DNA of 64,000 nucleotides. Origin: Janthinobacterium lividum PAMC 25724. Its GTDB lineage: Bacteria; Pseudomonadota; Gammaproteobacteria; Burkholderiales; Burkholderiaceae_D. The stretch covers positions 62,001-126,000 of the forward strand of contig AHHB01000007.1 in NCBI GenBank assembly GCA_000242815.2, written 5' to 3'. Positions 10,447-20,157 of the stretch are shown piece by piece (the stretch's first letter is position 1; each line of letters starts with the position of its first letter). The notes beneath the pieces are model-generated. The model was not told the DNA's origin, ran no database searches, and saw only the letters and a program-made list of their open reading frames with translations. The position numbers and the translations under genes were made by a program.

Positions 10447-10594
10447 GTATGCCATCCATTCAACGGTGAAGAGCGAGAGTAGCATGCAAAAAATGTAACT
10501 TGCAAGGTGGAAATATCGTATGGTCTATTGAAAAAAACAGCATCTTCATGCAAGCTGGCCCGGTGGGCGCCGGCGGACGGCGCGGGAGAGCGCA

Positions 10595-11026
10595 ATGCAA
10601 ACGATCGATCAGGCAATGCAGGACAAGGTACTCGCTGTGGCGCGCGCCGGCATGACGAGCGCCGAAGCCATTGGTTTCTTCCGCGTCAGCCTGGGTTTGT
10701 ACTATCTGGCCAGCTTGATGACGCAAGAAACCCTCGACTTCAAGCAGATCGACGCGCAGTACAACCGTTTTATTTATCACTCGATTGGTGGCGGGCACAG
10801 CATCGCCAGCGTGTTGCAATTCATGAGCGGTGAGAAAGTCTTGCGCGTGCTGCAGTCAGAGCGGTTTCTTGTCGCGTTTGCCGAGCATTGCCCGGACATC
10901 CCCGTCGACAGCATTTCTTTCCTGGTTTCACTCAACCTGGGCGTGGCGAAAAGCCTGTCCGGCCTGGACGCCGTTGGCCCCGTGGTCGATTGGATCGAGC
11001 AGGAAAAAGCGCGCACAAGTCAATAA
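10595..11026 (+). CDS. Conserved-looking protein of unknown function
   Basis: 143 residues, cytoplasmic, largely helical. No motif that I recognise. GGGAGAG five bases before the ATG is a good ribosome binding site. Codon use matches the neighbours. The middle part contains a glycine cluster (HSIGGGHS, residues 64-71). It lies upstream of coq7 with an 80-bp gap that carries a separate -10-like sequence, so it need not share an operon with it. Confidence 0.65.
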   Translation: MQTIDQAMQDKVLAVARAGMTSAEAIGFFRVSLGLYYLASLMTQETLDFKQIDAQYNRFIYHSIGGGHSIASVLQFMSGEKVLRVLQSERFLVAFAEHCPDIPVDSISFLVSLNLGVAKSLSGLDAVGPVVDWIEQEKARTSQ

Positions 11027-11076
11027 AGCCCTTTTCACCCTGCGCGCGGCGTGGATACGTCTGTCCCTGATCGGCC

Positions 11077-11082
11077 TATAAT
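11077..11082 (+). promoter_or_regulatory. Candidate -10 box of coq7
   Basis: Perfect TATAAT 26 bp upstream of the coq7 start. No good -35 sequence is visible at 16-18 bp, so this is only a partial promoter match. Confidence 0.35.
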
Positions 11083-11107
11083 CATGTTTTCTCCTACATG
11101 AATAGCC

Positions 11108-11755
11108 ATGATGACCGCGAACCGATATCTTGACCCCCTGGATCGTTTGATTGTTGGCGCCGACAAGGCCCTGCGCGTCATCGCTGGCGTAGCTTCGGCC
11201 TCGCGCCCCTCGCCGGCTGCGCACGCGCCCGATGCGCAGCTGAGTGCGCCCGAGCAGCGCCACAGCGCCGGCTTGATGCGCGTCAACCACGTGGGCGAAG
11301 TGTGCGCCCAAGCCTTGTACAACTCGCAGGCGCGCTATGCGCGCAGCCCGGCCATCCGCGCCCAGTTTGATGAAGCGGGGCGCGAAGAGGAAGATCACCT
11401 GGCCTGGACGGCGCAGCGCCTGACAGAGCTCGGTTCGCGTTTGAGCCTGCTCAATCCTCTGTGGTATGCGGGTTCCTTTGCGTTGGGCACCATCGCCGCG
11501 CGCATGGGCGACGGCCGCAGCCTGGGTTTTGTGGTGGAAACAGAGCGCCAGGTGGAGGCGCACCTGGCCAGCCACTTGCAAGAATTGCCGCAGCAGGACG
11601 CCAAGTCGCGCGCCATCGTCAAGCAGATGGCCATCGACGAGATCGAACACGGTGCCGCCGCCCAGCGATTAGGCGCCATCGAGACGCCGGCGCCCGTCAA
11701 GGCATTGATGGGCATCATGGGGAAAGTCATGACCAAGACGGCGTATTACTTATAA
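11108..11755 (+). CDS. coq7: 3-demethoxyubiquinol 3-hydroxylase (Coq7/CoqF)
   Basis: Carries out the late C-6 hydroxylation of demethoxyubiquinone in ubiquinone synthesis; a di-iron ferritin-like enzyme peripheral to the inner membrane. 215 residues, family-typical. The four iron-ligand segments are visible: [33 protein letters not shown] and DEIEHGAAA. The N-terminal 50 residues contain a proline/alanine-rich linker common in betaproteobacterial versions. Two ATGs are adjacent at 11108 and 11111. The gene is convergent with the OsmC gene, with a GGGGTC palindrome between. Confidence 0.95.
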   Translation: MMTANRYLDPLDRLIVGADKALRVIAGVASASRPSPAAHAPDAQLSAPEQRHSAGLMRVNHVGEVCAQALYNSQARYARSPAIRAQFDEAGREEEDHLAWTAQRLTELGSRLSLLNPLWYAGSFALGTIAARMGDGRSLGFVVETERQVEAHLASHLQELPQQDAKSRAIVKQMAIDEIEHGAAAQRLGAIETPAPVKALMGIMGKVMTKTAYYL

Positions 11756-11782
11756 ACGTTACTCTTACCCCAGACGCAAAAA

Positions 11783-11812
11783 CTGGGATCGGACCCTCGG
11801 GTCCGACCCCAG
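11783..11812. repeat. GGGGTC palindromic repeat, copy 1
   Basis: Inverted repeat with 14-bp arms (CTGGGATCGGACCC against GGGTCCGACCCCAG, one mismatch) and a two-base centre. Flanks (ACGCAAAAA before, GCATTTCGCTGTTGGGGT after) are also shared with the copy at 24758. It lies between the convergent genes coq7 and osmC and may help end both transcripts, though neither side has a long T run. Confidence 0.6.
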
Positions 11813-11835
11813 CATTTCGCTGTTGGGGTCAAGAA

Positions 11836-12258
11836 TTATTCTTCAATAATCTCGAAGGAATGCGTGATCTCGGCCGTTTTGGCGAGCATGATAGACGCCG
11901 AGCAATATTTGTCGTGCGACAACGAAACGGCCCGTTCCACGGCCGCCGGTTTCAGGGCCTTGCCTCGCACGGTGAAGTGGAAGTGGATCTTGGTAAACAC
12001 TTTCGGATCGGTGTCGGCGCGCTCGGCCTTCAGGCTCACTTCGCAGCCACTGACGGCTTCGCGCCCGCGTTTCAGGATCAGCACCACGTCATAGGCGGTG
12101 CAGCCGCCCGTGCCCAGCAAGACCATTTCCATCGGGCGTGGCGCCAAGTTGTGGCCGCCGCCATCGGGCGCGCCATCCATGCTCACCAGGTGGCCGGAAC
12201 CGGTTTCTGCCCGAAAACTCATGCCCGAAGGGCCATTCCAGCTGACTTTGCATTCCAT
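11836..12258 (-). CDS. OsmC/Ohr-family protein, YhfA-like
   Basis: 140 residues from ATG 12258, which has GGAGAG eight bases upstream. The two conserved cysteines of the OsmC family are present in GTGGCTAYDVVLIL (about residue 53) and DKYCSASIML (about residue 118). In OsmC and Ohr these form the peroxidatic pair, and this protein may reduce organic peroxides. Its DGGG segment and short N-terminus look more like the YhfA branch, whose function is unclear. An in-frame upstream extension lacks family similarity. Confidence 0.85.
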   Translation of the reverse strand: MECKVSWNGPSGMSFRAETGSGHLVSMDGAPDGGGHNLAPRPMEMVLLGTGGCTAYDVVLILKRGREAVSGCEVSLKAERADTDPKVFTKIHFHFTVRGKALKPAAVERAVSLSHDKYCSASIMLAKTAEITHSFEIIEE

Positions 12259-12352
12259 CGTACTCTCCGAAAATTGTAAGCGTTGGGTATTGTAATAGAG
12301 GAAGGCCGGTCCATGTGCAGCTCGCCAGGGCGCAGCGGGTCTGCATCGTCGC

Positions 12353-12382
12353 TTGACGCGGCAAGGCAAAGCCGCTTATACT
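12353..12382 (+). promoter_or_regulatory. Sigma70-type promoter of rplM-rpsI
   Basis: TTGACG (12353-12358) and TATACT (12377-12382) with an 18-bp spacer. This predicts a transcript start near 12389 and a leader of about 95 nt before rplM. The match is good (five of six at both boxes). Confidence 0.6.
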
Positions 12383-12483
12383 TGTCGGCTTTCCGTTCGC
12401 TCAGGAAAAGTAAATAAGGCAGAGTCCGCACGGCAGCTTCGGCGGAACCACCATTTGAGCGTGTAATCTATTAGGAAGTCAAC

Positions 12484-12912
12484 ATGAAAACATTTTCCGC
12501 TAAAGGACATGAAGTCCAGCGCGATTGGTTCGTGGTTGACGCGACGGACAAAGTCCTCGGACGTGTTGCCAGCGAAGTGGCACTCCGACTGCGCGGCAAA
12601 CACAAACCAGAATTTACTCCTCACGTCGATACCGGCGACTTTATCGTCGTCATCAACGCAGGCAAACTGCGTGTGACCGGTACCAAAGCTACTGAGAAAA
12701 TTTACTACCGTCACTCTGGCTATCCAGGCGGCATCTACGAAACCAACTTCCAGAAAATGCAACAGCGTTTTCCAGGTCGCGCGCTTGAGAAAGCGGTCAA
12801 AGGCATGTTGCCTAAAGGCCCACTCGGCTACGCAATGATCAAGAAGCTGAAAGTGTACGCGGAAGGTTCCCATCCGCACGCTGCTCAGCAACCTAAAGCA
12901 CTTGTTCTCTAA
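12484..12912 (+). CDS. rplM: 50S ribosomal protein L13
   Basis: 142 residues, the normal length. The start [20 protein letters not shown], the central GDFIVVINA and the C-terminal segment [10 protein letters not shown] are all diagnostic of L13. AGGAAG eight bases before the ATG. It is followed after 9 bp by rpsI in the near-universal rplM-rpsI pair. Codon choice is biased to preferred codons, as expected for ribosomal proteins. Confidence 0.99.
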   Translation: MKTFSAKGHEVQRDWFVVDATDKVLGRVASEVALRLRGKHKPEFTPHVDTGDFIVVINAGKLRVTGTKATEKIYYRHSGYPGGIYETNFQKMQQRFPGRALEKAVKGMLPKGPLGYAMIKKLKVYAEGSHPHAAQQPKALVL

Positions 12913-12921
12913 GGAACTGAC

Positions 12922-13314
12922 ATGATCGGTAATTACAATTATGGAACCGGCCGTCGCAAAAGTGCAGTGGCTCGGGTTTTTATCAAAGTTGGCACAGGCT
13001 TGATCGTTGTTAACGGCAAACCAGCAAACGAATACTTTTCGCGCGAAACGGGTCTGATGGTCATCCGTCAACCACTGGAACTGACCGGCAATGTCGAGCG
13101 TTTCGACATCAAAGTCAACGTCCATGGCGGCGGTGAGTCGGGCCAGGCTGGTGCAGTTCGTCACGGCATCACCCGCGCTCTGATCGACTACGATGCAGCG
13201 TTGAAACCGGAACTGGCAAAAGCTGGCTTCGTTACCCGCGATGCACGTGAAGTCGAGCGTAAAAAAGTTGGTCTGCGCAAAGCACGTCGCGCAAAGCAAT
13301 TCTCGAAGCGTTAA
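12922..13314 (+). CDS. rpsI: 30S ribosomal protein S9
   Basis: 130 residues. [15 protein letters not shown] at the start, [15 protein letters not shown] in the middle and the basic tail ending KQFSKR are the S9 hallmarks. The C-terminal Lys-Arg tail contacts P-site tRNA in known ribosomes. It is co-transcribed with rplM and followed by a strong intrinsic terminator at 13349. Confidence 0.99.
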   Translation: MIGNYNYGTGRRKSAVARVFIKVGTGLIVVNGKPANEYFSRETGLMVIRQPLELTGNVERFDIKVNVHGGGESGQAGAVRHGITRALIDYDAALKPELAKAGFVTRDAREVERKKVGLRKARRAKQFSKR

Positions 13315-13348
13315 TTTTTACGCTACAGCATCTTTATGGTGCTGGTCG

Positions 13349-13382
13349 AAAAGCCGCTGGACTTCGGTCCTGCGGCTTTTTT
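13349..13382 (+). terminator. Intrinsic terminator of rplM-rpsI
   Basis: Stem AAAAGCCGC (13349-13357) with GCGGCTTTT (13372-13380), loop of 14 nt that can itself pair (GGAC/GTCC), followed by TT. The A run on the left arm means it can also work in the other direction. Confidence 0.8.
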
Positions 13383-13493
13383 GCATTTCAGCGCAATGCG
13401 TCGTTGCGCTGTAAAATACGCGCAAAACGCGCATGGGCGGCGTTTCTGCTCATCTTTATGCAATCTTATGCACTCTAAACACAAGGAAAGAAC

Positions 13494-14531
13494 ATGATTA
13501 AAGTTGGCATCGTCGGCGGCACTGGATACACGGGCGTGGAATTGCTGCGCTTGCTGGCAACTCATCCTGATGTCGAGTTGACGGCGATTACCTCGCGCAA
13601 GGAAGATGGCTTGCCCGTTGCTGACATGTATCCTTCCCTGCGTGGTCATGTGAAACTGGCGTTTTCCGCGCCGGACAAAGCCAATCTGGAGCAGTGTGAC
13701 GTGGTCTTCTTTGCCACGCCACATGGTGTTGCCATGGCGCAAGCACCAGCGCTGCTGGCTGCCGGCGTGAAAGTCATCGACCTGGCCGCCGACTTCCGCC
13801 TGAAAGACCAGGCCAAGTTCGAGCAGTGGTACAAGATCGCCCACACGGCGCCCGAGTTGATCGAACAGGCCGTGTACGGCTTGCCGGAACTGAACCGCGA
13901 AGATATCAAGCAAGCCAAGCTGATCGCCAACCCCGGTTGTTATCCGACCACCATGCAGTTGGGCTTTTACCCGCTGCTCAAGGCTGGCTTGGTGCATGCG
14001 GGCTGCTTGATCGCCGACTGCAAGTCGGGCGTGTCCGGCGCTGGCCGCAAGGCGGAAATCGGCATCCTGTTCTCGGAAAGCAGTGACAGCTTTAAAGCTT
14101 ACGGCGTGGCCGGTCACCGTCACTTGCCGGAAACGACGGCGCAATTGCAGCGTTTCACGGATGAGAAAGTGGCGCTGACCTTTACGCCGCACCTGGTGCC
14201 GATGATACGCGGCATGCATTCGACCCTGTACGCGCAGCTGAACAAGGACGTCAGCAATGAAGCATTGCAAGCCTTGTTCGAGGAGCAATACAAGGATGAG
14301 CCTTTCGTCGACGTGATGCCATTCGGCTCGCATCCGGAAACGCGTTCCACGCGCGGCTCGAACATGCTGCGCCTGGCCTTGCACCGTCCCGAGGGCGGCA
14401 ACACCGTCATCGTGCTGGTGGTGCAGGATAATCTGGTCAAGGGCGCATCGGGTCAGGCCGTACAGTGCATGAACTTGATGTTCGGCTTGCAAGAAACGGC
14501 CGGTTTGCAACACATTGCCCTGATGCCATAA
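13494..14531 (+). CDS. argC: N-acetyl-gamma-glutamyl-phosphate reductase
   Basis: NADPH-dependent third step of arginine synthesis. 345 residues. Nucleotide-binding [15 protein letters not shown] at the N-terminus, catalytic Cys in [12 protein letters not shown] (about residue 150), and the GVSGAGRKA and RGMHSTLYA segments of the type 1 enzyme. AAGGAA six to seven bases before the ATG. It stands alone here, without other arg genes, between the ribosomal pair and the bactofilin gene. Confidence 0.97.
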   Translation: MIKVGIVGGTGYTGVELLRLLATHPDVELTAITSRKEDGLPVADMYPSLRGHVKLAFSAPDKANLEQCDVVFFATPHGVAMAQAPALLAAGVKVIDLAADFRLKDQAKFEQWYKIAHTAPELIEQAVYGLPELNREDIKQAKLIANPGCYPTTMQLGFYPLLKAGLVHAGCLIADCKSGVSGAGRKAEIGILFSESSDSFKAYGVAGHRHLPETTAQLQRFTDEKVALTFTPHLVPMIRGMHSTLYAQLNKDVSNEALQALFEEQYKDEPFVDVMPFGSHPETRSTRGSNMLRLALHRPEGGNTVIVLVVQDNLVKGASGQAVQCMNLMFGLQETAGLQHIALMP

Positions 14532-14620
14532 AAATCGGCAGTCGTGCTTGCGCAGGTCCGGCGTCATTTTGCCGGACCTGTGATAAATTGAGTTGCTATG
14601 ACCCCGACAGGATGACGTTC

Positions 14621-15010
14621 ATGTTCGAGCGCAATGCGAAAACCCCCATCGATACCCTGATCGGCGCTACCACGCGGATCGAGGGTGACGTCCTGTTTTG
14701 CGGCGGCCTGCGCATCGATGGCCAGGTGCGCGGCAATGTCAGGGGCGAGCCGGGTGCGCCCACCTATGTCGTGCTGGGCGAGGCGGGGCGCATCGATGGC
14801 GAAGTGCGCTGCTCCAGCCTGGTCGTCAGCGGCGAGATCAATGGTCCCGTGTATGTGTCTGAAATGCTTGAAATCCAGCCCAAAGCCCGCATTCTCGGCG
14901 AGGTCTACTACAAGGTGCTGGAAATGCACAGTGGCGCATTGGTGCAGGGCAAGCTGAGTCGCCACGACAGCGCCGACCCGGTGCTGCACCTGGCCGTGTC
15001 GGAAGTGTGA
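14621..15010 (+). CDS. Bactofilin family cytoskeletal protein
   Basis: 129 residues with the short disordered N-terminus and right-handed beta-helix repeats typical of bactofilins (DUF583): GDVLFCGGLRIDGQVRGNV, GRIDGEVRCSSLVVSGEINGPV and ARILGEVYYKVLEM. Bactofilins polymerise without nucleotide and scaffold envelope or cell-wall machinery. ATG 14621 was chosen because AGGA lies about nine bases upstream; ATG 14612 is too close to that site. It precedes erpA and a cell-wall recycling kinase plus an M23 peptidase, but is not clearly in an operon with them. Confidence 0.9.
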   Translation: MFERNAKTPIDTLIGATTRIEGDVLFCGGLRIDGQVRGNVRGEPGAPTYVVLGEAGRIDGEVRCSSLVVSGEINGPVYVSEMLEIQPKARILGEVYYKVLEMHSGALVQGKLSRHDSADPVLHLAVSEV

Positions 15011-15139
15011 GCAGGAACAACACTGTTTTGCAGGCTACCGGGCAAAGCGCGACGCGCAGCAGGTTTTAAAGGTGGTGCGCAGCGCGAGTTGCGCCAACAG
15101 TCTATAATGAGTTAACGTTTTCTAGTAGGAGTGTCCGTT

Positions 15140-15502
15140 ATGAATGCCGTCGCTGAAATGCAAGATGTGATCCCTTCACCTATTATCTTTACCGATAGCG
15201 CCGCCGAAAAAGTCGCGCAGCTGATCGAAGAAGAAGGTAATCCCGACCTGAAATTGCGCGTTTTCGTGCAGGGTGGCGGCTGTTCCGGCTTCCAGTACGG
15301 TTTCACCTTCGACGAAATCGTCAATGAAGATGACACCACCATGGTCAAGAACGGCGTCCAGCTGTTGATCGATTCCATGAGCTACCAGTATCTGGTCGGC
15401 GCGGAAATCGACTACAAGGATGACCTGGAAGGCGCGCAGTTCGTGATCAAGAATCCGACCGCCACCTCCACCTGCGGTTGCGGTTCTTCGTTCTCGGTAT
15501 AA
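15140..15502 (+). CDS. erpA: Iron-sulfur cluster insertion protein ErpA
   Basis: A-type Fe-S carrier delivering clusters to apoproteins. 120 residues. The three ligand cysteines are in [11 protein letters not shown] and TCGCGSSF at the C-terminus, the ErpA pattern. ATG 15140 follows AGGAG at an 8-base spacing; a GTG at 15131 would overlap the ribosome binding site. A perfect TATAAT lies at 15103-15108, but no good -35 is seen. A palindromic repeat starts just after the stop. Confidence 0.95.
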   Translation: MNAVAEMQDVIPSPIIFTDSAAEKVAQLIEEEGNPDLKLRVFVQGGGCSGFQYGFTFDEIVNEDDTTMVKNGVQLLIDSMSYQYLVGAEIDYKDDLEGAQFVIKNPTATSTCGCGSSFSV

Positions 15503-15505
15503 GCA

Positions 15506-15598
15506 CACCTGAGAAAACGTCCATGGCGGCGTTGCATTGCCCCGCCGTACTATTTGTACTGTCTTTGGCAATGCGCCTTGCCCTGAACGCTTTTCAGG
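15506..15598 (+). repeat. Post-stop palindromic repeat, copy B (divergent)
   Basis: Starts four bases after the erpA stop codon. Outer arms CCTGAGAAAACGT and ACGCTTTTCAGG pair imperfectly, GCATTGCC pairs with GGCAATGC, and the apex is GTAC-TATTT-GTAC (15547-15559). The architecture matches copies C and D; the core sequence is different, so membership is less certain. Confidence 0.45.
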
Positions 15599-15625
15599 CA
15601 CACCGGTTTGCATATGCAGCATGAA

Positions 15626-15650
15626 AATAGCGGATCATTGATCCGCTATT
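15626..15650 (-). terminator. Hairpin terminator downstream of anmK
   Basis: Near-perfect palindrome with 12-base arms (AATAGCGGATCA). Read on the minus strand it is followed by TTTTCATG, giving a short T run after the stem, 18 bp past the anmK stop. It may also stop transcripts coming from erpA. Confidence 0.6.
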
Positions 15651-15667
15651 CGTGTTTGTGCGTCTGC

Positions 15668-16759
15668 TCAACGCGGATATAGCGCGCCGAGCACCCGCAC
15701 ACCCATCGCGCCGGTCACGGCAGGCAAGTTGCCGGGCTGACGCTGTGTAAAACGCCATGCCAGCCAGGCAAATGCCAGCGCCTCGACCTGGCTCGGCGCC
15801 ACGCCCAGCGCTTGCGTCGATGCCACCGCCATGCCCGGCAATTGAGCGGCCAGCGCTGCCATCAGGCTGGCGTTCTGCGCGCCGCCGCCACACACATACA
15901 CGTTTTCCGCCTGCGCGCCGTCGCGCGCGATGGCCTGCGCCAGGCTGATGGCTGTCAGCTGTGTCAGGGTCGCTTGTACGTCGGCCGGCAGGGCAGAGGG
16001 ATACCCGGCCAGCTTGGATTGCAGCCAGTCGGCATGGAACAGGTCGCGGCCCGTGCTTTTCGGCGCCGGCAAATCAAAATACGCTTCATTGAGCAAGTCT
16101 GTCAACAGGGCAGGGATGACCTGCCCCGTGGCGGCCCAGGCGCCGTTGGCGTCATACGGCTGGCCCTGGTGCTGCAAGACCCAGCCATCCATCAACGCAT
16201 TGCCCGGACCCGTGTCGTAGCCGCTCACCTTGCCATCCGCATGCAGCACGCTGATGTTGCTGATGCCGCCGATATTGGCCAGCACGCGTGTGTGGCCGGG
16301 CTGATTGAAAATGGCTTGATGGAAGGCCGGCACCAGTGGCGCGCCCTGACCGCCGGCCGCCACGTCGCGGCTGCGCAAGTCGGCGACGACGTCGATGCCC
16401 GTCAGTTCGGCCAGCAGGGCTGGATTATTCAACTGGCGCGTAAAGCCCAGTTCGGGGCGGTGGCGTATAGTCTGGCCGTGTGCGCCGATGGCGGTGATGG
16501 CATCGGCGCCTATGCCCGCCTTGCTCAAGAGCATGGCGACGCAGTCGGCGTAATGGCGCACGAGTTGATTGGCCGCCAGCGCTTCGCGTTCGATTTCATT
16601 CTGGCCCGCACTTTGCAATGCCATCAGGTCGGCGCGCAGGCTGGCGGGAAAGGCAATATAGGCGTCGCCCAGGCTGCGCGTGCCCTGGTCGGAAAAGTCG
16701 ACCAGCGCGCCGTCGACGCCGTCCAGGCTGGTGCCCGACATCAAACCGATATACAGCAT
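15668..16759 (-). CDS. anmK: Anhydro-N-acetylmuramic acid kinase
   Basis: Converts anhydroMurNAc to MurNAc-6-phosphate in peptidoglycan recycling. 363 residues from ATG 16759, which has AAGGAAA six bases upstream and gives the usual start [20 protein letters not shown]. Other diagnostic segments are [28 protein letters not shown] and VCGGGAQN. An upstream ATG at 16786 lacks a ribosome binding site. Its neighbour upstream on the same strand is an M23 peptidase, so both belong to cell wall turnover. Confidence 0.95.
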   Translation of the reverse strand: MLYIGLMSGTSLDGVDGALVDFSDQGTRSLGDAYIAFPASLRADLMALQSAGQNEIEREALAANQLVRHYADCVAMLLSKAGIGADAITAIGAHGQTIRHRPELGFTRQLNNPALLAELTGIDVVADLRSRDVAAGGQGAPLVPAFHQAIFNQPGHTRVLANIGGISNISVLHADGKVSGYDTGPGNALMDGWVLQHQGQPYDANGAWAATGQVIPALLTDLLNEAYFDLPAPKSTGRDLFHADWLQSKLAGYPSALPADVQATLTQLTAISLAQAIARDGAQAENVYVCGGGAQNASLMAALAAQLPGMAVASTQALGVAPSQVEALAFAWLAWRFTQRQPGNLPAVTGAMGVRVLGALYPR

Positions 16760-16821
16760 GGGTGTTTCCTTGAGTGCGTCAGTCATGGCTGCATTGTGCC
16801 GCATTTTCCTGCGCGCATAAA

Positions 16822-16860
16822 ACAAAGACACCGGCCATTTGCATGGGCGGTGCCTTTGTC
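16822..16860 (-). terminator. Terminator downstream of the M23 peptidase gene
   Basis: Arms ACAAAGACACCGGCC and GGGCGGTGCCTTTGT pair with one or two mismatches around a loop of about nine bases. On the minus strand the stem is followed by TTTATG. It lies about 40 bp after the peptidase stop and about 60 bp before anmK. Confidence 0.55.
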
Positions 16861-16898
16861 TGATGCCCGAAGGCAGCATCGCAACGTTGCAGTGTCGT

Positions 16899-18266
16899 TT
16901 AGCGCGACGCCAGTGCCCTGTCGTTCGGACGCAGCAGGGTGAAGCGGTGCATCATGTCAGCCGATACCGTGCGGAAGCGGCTCAGCTCGGCAGCCGTCAG
17001 CGGCGCCTGGGCTTGTACGTTCAGCTTGCTTGGATCTTGTGCCACGCCGCCGACGCGGAATTCATAGTGCAAATGCGCGCCTGTCGACCAGCCGGTGCTG
17101 CCAACATAACCGATCACGTCGCCCTGGCTCACTTTTTGACCTTTTTTCAAGCCTGAAGCGAAGCGGCTCATGTGGGCATAGGCGGTGCTGTAGTTGGCCC
17201 AATGCTTCAGAACAACCACATTGCCATAGCCGTTTTGAGTGCCAACGGACTCGACCACGGCGTCGCCCGAGGCGCGGATAGGCGTGCCCGTTGCTGCAGC
17301 AAAATCGATACCCTTGTGCGCTTTCCAGTTACCCGAAATCGGGTGCACGCGCATGGAGAAACCGGACGAGATGCGCGAGAATTCGAGGGGAGATTTCAGG
17401 AAGGCTTTTTTGAGGGACTTGCCGTCGAAACTGTAGTAACCGCCGCCTTGCTTGCTGGCTGGGTCTTCGAACCAAACGGACTGGTAAGTCGTGCCGCGGT
17501 TGGTGAATTCACCGGCCAGGATGCGGCCCGCTCGGACGAATTCGCCATCTTGCCAGAAAGTTTCGTAGACGACATTAAACGAGTCGCCGCGTTTCAGGTC
17601 GGAGCGAAAGTCAATATTGGTGGAGAACATTTCCACGATTTGTGCGGAAATCGAATCTGGCAGGCGCGTACCGTCCAGGCTGGAGTCGGTGGCGGCGAAC
17701 AGGGTGGAGGTAATCTTGCGCGCATGCATTTCAACGCGGCGTTCCAGTTGGGCTGCTACTTCCGTGGCCACGAATTTGTCGCCCTTGCGGGTGATCATGA
17801 TGTTCTTGACCGATTTGTCGCTGCCATCGACGAGGGTGGCGCGCATCCAGTTGAGTTCGCCGTTTTCGGACGTTTGCGCTTGCACGCGCTTGCCTGATTT
17901 CAGCAACATCACGCCGCGCGCGATCTTGTCGGTTTTGATGAAATTGGCAGCGGCCGCATCATCCACGCCGAGACGGGTCAGCAGGGTGGCGAGGGTATCG
18001 CCAGCGCGGACTTTTTCTTCGTGGGTGAAATTCTGGTCTACCTGTTCCATCGCGGAAATTTGCGAAGCCAGATCCGGCATTTCCAGATTTTGCGCGATCG
18101 AGGTCACTGGCAAGTCGGATGCGTCGGGCGCCATGGGAGAAACAGCGACCGCGCCGAAGGCGGCCACGGCGAGCAGCACTGCCGACACGCTGATAATGCG
18201 TGCCTTGCGTGTCGCCGCCAGCTGTGTGTACAAGCGTGAGCCTGTGATTTTATGTATAGGGTTCAT
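16899..18266 (-). CDS. M23-family metallopeptidase, membrane-anchored
   Basis: 455 residues. One hydrophobic anchor near residues 24-44 ([20 protein letters not shown]), then an OapA/LysM-like region ([18 protein letters not shown]), and a C-terminal LytM domain with the zinc motifs [10 protein letters not shown] and [10 protein letters not shown]. These are the HxxxD and HxH ligands, so the domain should be catalytically competent as a peptidoglycan endopeptidase, similar to MepM. It is divergent from tyrS with a 154-bp shared upstream region. Confidence 0.93.
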   Translation of the reverse strand: MNPIHKITGSRLYTQLAATRKARIISVSAVLLAVAAFGAVAVSPMAPDASDLPVTSIAQNLEMPDLASQISAMEQVDQNFTHEEKVRAGDTLATLLTRLGVDDAAAANFIKTDKIARGVMLLKSGKRVQAQTSENGELNWMRATLVDGSDKSVKNIMITRKGDKFVATEVAAQLERRVEMHARKITSTLFAATDSSLDGTRLPDSISAQIVEMFSTNIDFRSDLKRGDSFNVVYETFWQDGEFVRAGRILAGEFTNRGTTYQSVWFEDPASKQGGGYYSFDGKSLKKAFLKSPLEFSRISSGFSMRVHPISGNWKAHKGIDFAAATGTPIRASGDAVVESVGTQNGYGNVVVLKHWANYSTAYAHMSRFASGLKKGQKVSQGDVIGYVGSTGWSTGAHLHYEFRVGGVAQDPSKLNVQAQAPLTAAELSRFRTVSADMMHRFTLLRPNDRALASR

Positions 18267-18420
18267 GCAATCAGTTAAAATTTGCCCTTGAACGTGACCT
18301 GAACTAATGCTCTTTGTTATTGTTATTTTGGTTCGTTTTCATACGGCAAGATTGATGGGATCGAGCATTATAGCAAACTCCGAAAACCTACTACCATTTT
18401 GAGATCTACAGTCAAATTTT

Positions 18421-19686
18421 ATGGAAATCAACACCACTGCATCGCCTGCCAAGGCTAACGCCGCTCAGGCCGCACTTCCGCTGTCGGACAGAGTACAAGA
18501 AGCCCTCGCCATTACCAAGCGTGGCGTCGATGAACTCTTGATCGAAAGCGAATTTGCGCAAAAATTAGCGCGCTCCGAGAAAAGCGGTGTTCCACTGCGC
18601 ATCAAGCTGGGCCTGGATCCGACTGCACCTGACTTGCACCTGGGCCATACTGTCGTACTGAACAAAATGCGCCAGCTGCAAAACCTTGGCCATCAAGTCA
18701 TTTTCCTCATTGGCGACTTCACTTCGATGATCGGCGACCCTTCGGGACGCAACATCACGCGCCCGCCTTTGACCAAGGAACAGATCGAGATTAACGCGAT
18801 GACGTATTTCGCGCAAGCATCTTTAGTGTTGGACGCCAGCAAGACCGAAATCCGCTATAACTCCGAGTGGTGTGATCCGCTGGGCGCGCGCGGCATTATC
18901 AAGCTCGCTTCCCACTACACGGTGGCGCGCATGATCGAGCGCGACGACTTCACCAAGCGCTTCCAGGGCGGCATTCCTATTTCCGTGCATGAATTCCTGT
19001 ACCCGCTGATGCAAGGTTACGACTCGGTGGCCCTGAAATCGGACCTGGAACTGGGCGGCACGGACCAGAAGTTCAACCTGCTGGTGGGCCGCGAACTGCA
19101 AAAGCAGTATGGCCAGGAGCAGCAGTGTATCTTGACCATGCCGCTGCTGGAGGGCCTCGACGGCGTGGAAAAAATGTCCAAGTCGAAGAATAACTACATC
19201 GGCATCACCGAACCGGGCAATACCATGTTCGCCAAGCTGATGAGCATTTCCGACGTCATGATGTGGCGTTACTACGAGTTGCTGTCGTGGCGTTCCATCG
19301 ACGAACTGGGACAGCTGAAGCGCGAAGTCGAGGGTGGACGCAACCCGCGCGATGCCAAGGTTGCGCTGGCGCAAGAAATCGTTGCCCGTTTCCACTCGCA
19401 GCAGGCAGCGCAAGATGCGCTGACCGATTTCGTCAACCGCTCCAAGGGCGGCATTCCCGACGATATCGCGGCAGTGACGCTGGCTGGCGCGCCGCTGGGC
19501 ATTCCGCAATTGCTCAAGCAGGCGGGCCTGTGCCCATCGACCTCGGAAGCCATGCGCAAGATCGACCAGGGCGGCGTGCGCATCGACGGCACCGTCATCA
19601 GCGACAAGGCGCTGCAAGTGGCGGCCGGTGAGTTCGTCTTGCAAGTTGGCAAGCGCAGTTTCGCGCGCGTCACCTTGACGCCATGA
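18421..19686 (+). CDS. tyrS: Tyrosyl-tRNA synthetase
   Basis: 421 residues. Class I motifs HLGH (73-76) and KMSKS (251-255), plus the tRNA-binding S4-like domain at the C-terminus ([18 protein letters not shown]). The N-terminus carries about 20 extra residues relative to the core enzyme. No strong ribosome binding site precedes ATG 18421. The stop overlaps the dtd start (ATGA), so the proofreading enzyme is translationally coupled to the synthetase it serves. Confidence 0.97.
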   Translation: MEINTTASPAKANAAQAALPLSDRVQEALAITKRGVDELLIESEFAQKLARSEKSGVPLRIKLGLDPTAPDLHLGHTVVLNKMRQLQNLGHQVIFLIGDFTSMIGDPSGRNITRPPLTKEQIEINAMTYFAQASLVLDASKTEIRYNSEWCDPLGARGIIKLASHYTVARMIERDDFTKRFQGGIPISVHEFLYPLMQGYDSVALKSDLELGGTDQKFNLLVGRELQKQYGQEQQCILTMPLLEGLDGVEKMSKSKNNYIGITEPGNTMFAKLMSISDVMMWRYYELLSWRSIDELGQLKREVEGGRNPRDAKVALAQEIVARFHSQQAAQDALTDFVNRSKGGIPDDIAAVTLAGAPLGIPQLLKQAGLCPSTSEAMRKIDQGGVRIDGTVISDKALQVAAGEFVLQVGKRSFARVTLTP

Positions 19687-20132
19687 TTGCGCTGCTGCAA
19701 AGAGTGACGCAGGCAAAGGTCGACGTTGCCGGCGCCACCATCGGCGCCATTGACGCCGGCCTGATGGTGCTGGTGTGTGCGGAGCGCGGCGATACGGAAA
19801 AGGAAGCGGACGCCTTGCTGGCCAAATTGCTCGGCTATCGCGTGTTTGCTGACGCGGCGGGCAAGATGAACCGCAGCGTGACCGATGTGGCAGGCGGCTT
19901 GCTGCTGGTGCCCCAGTTCACCCTGGCGGCCGATACCAAGTCCGGCACGCGCCCGTCATTTACGCCGGCGGCCGCACCGCACGATGGCTTGCGCCTGTTC
20001 ACGCATTTCGTGGAACAGGCGCGCAGCCGCCATGCGGGCGTGCAAACGGGGCAGTTCGGTGCCGACATGCAAGTGTCGCTGACGAACGACGGGCCCGTCA
20101 CCTTCTGGCTGCAAGTCAATGCAAAGCAATAA
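19683..20132 (+). CDS. dtd: D-aminoacyl-tRNA deacylase
   Basis: Removes D-amino acids from mischarged tRNA, notably D-Tyr-tRNA. 149 residues. The family motifs [17 protein letters not shown] and GTRPSF are present, as is the C-terminal [12 protein letters not shown] lies in the ATGA overlap with tyrS. This tyrS-dtd pairing fits the proofreading role. Confidence 0.97.
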   Translation: MIALLQRVTQAKVDVAGATIGAIDAGLMVLVCAERGDTEKEADALLAKLLGYRVFADAAGKMNRSVTDVAGGLLLVPQFTLAADTKSGTRPSFTPAAAPHDGLRLFTHFVEQARSRHAGVQTGQFGADMQVSLTNDGPVTFWLQVNAKQ

Positions 20133-20157
20133 ATGAAGTGATAAAGGGGAGCAGGCG

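Noticed and set aside
15089..15108. Full promoter for erpA
   Set aside because: TATAAT is perfect but the only TTG-like sequence is about eight bases away, so a -35 box cannot be assigned.
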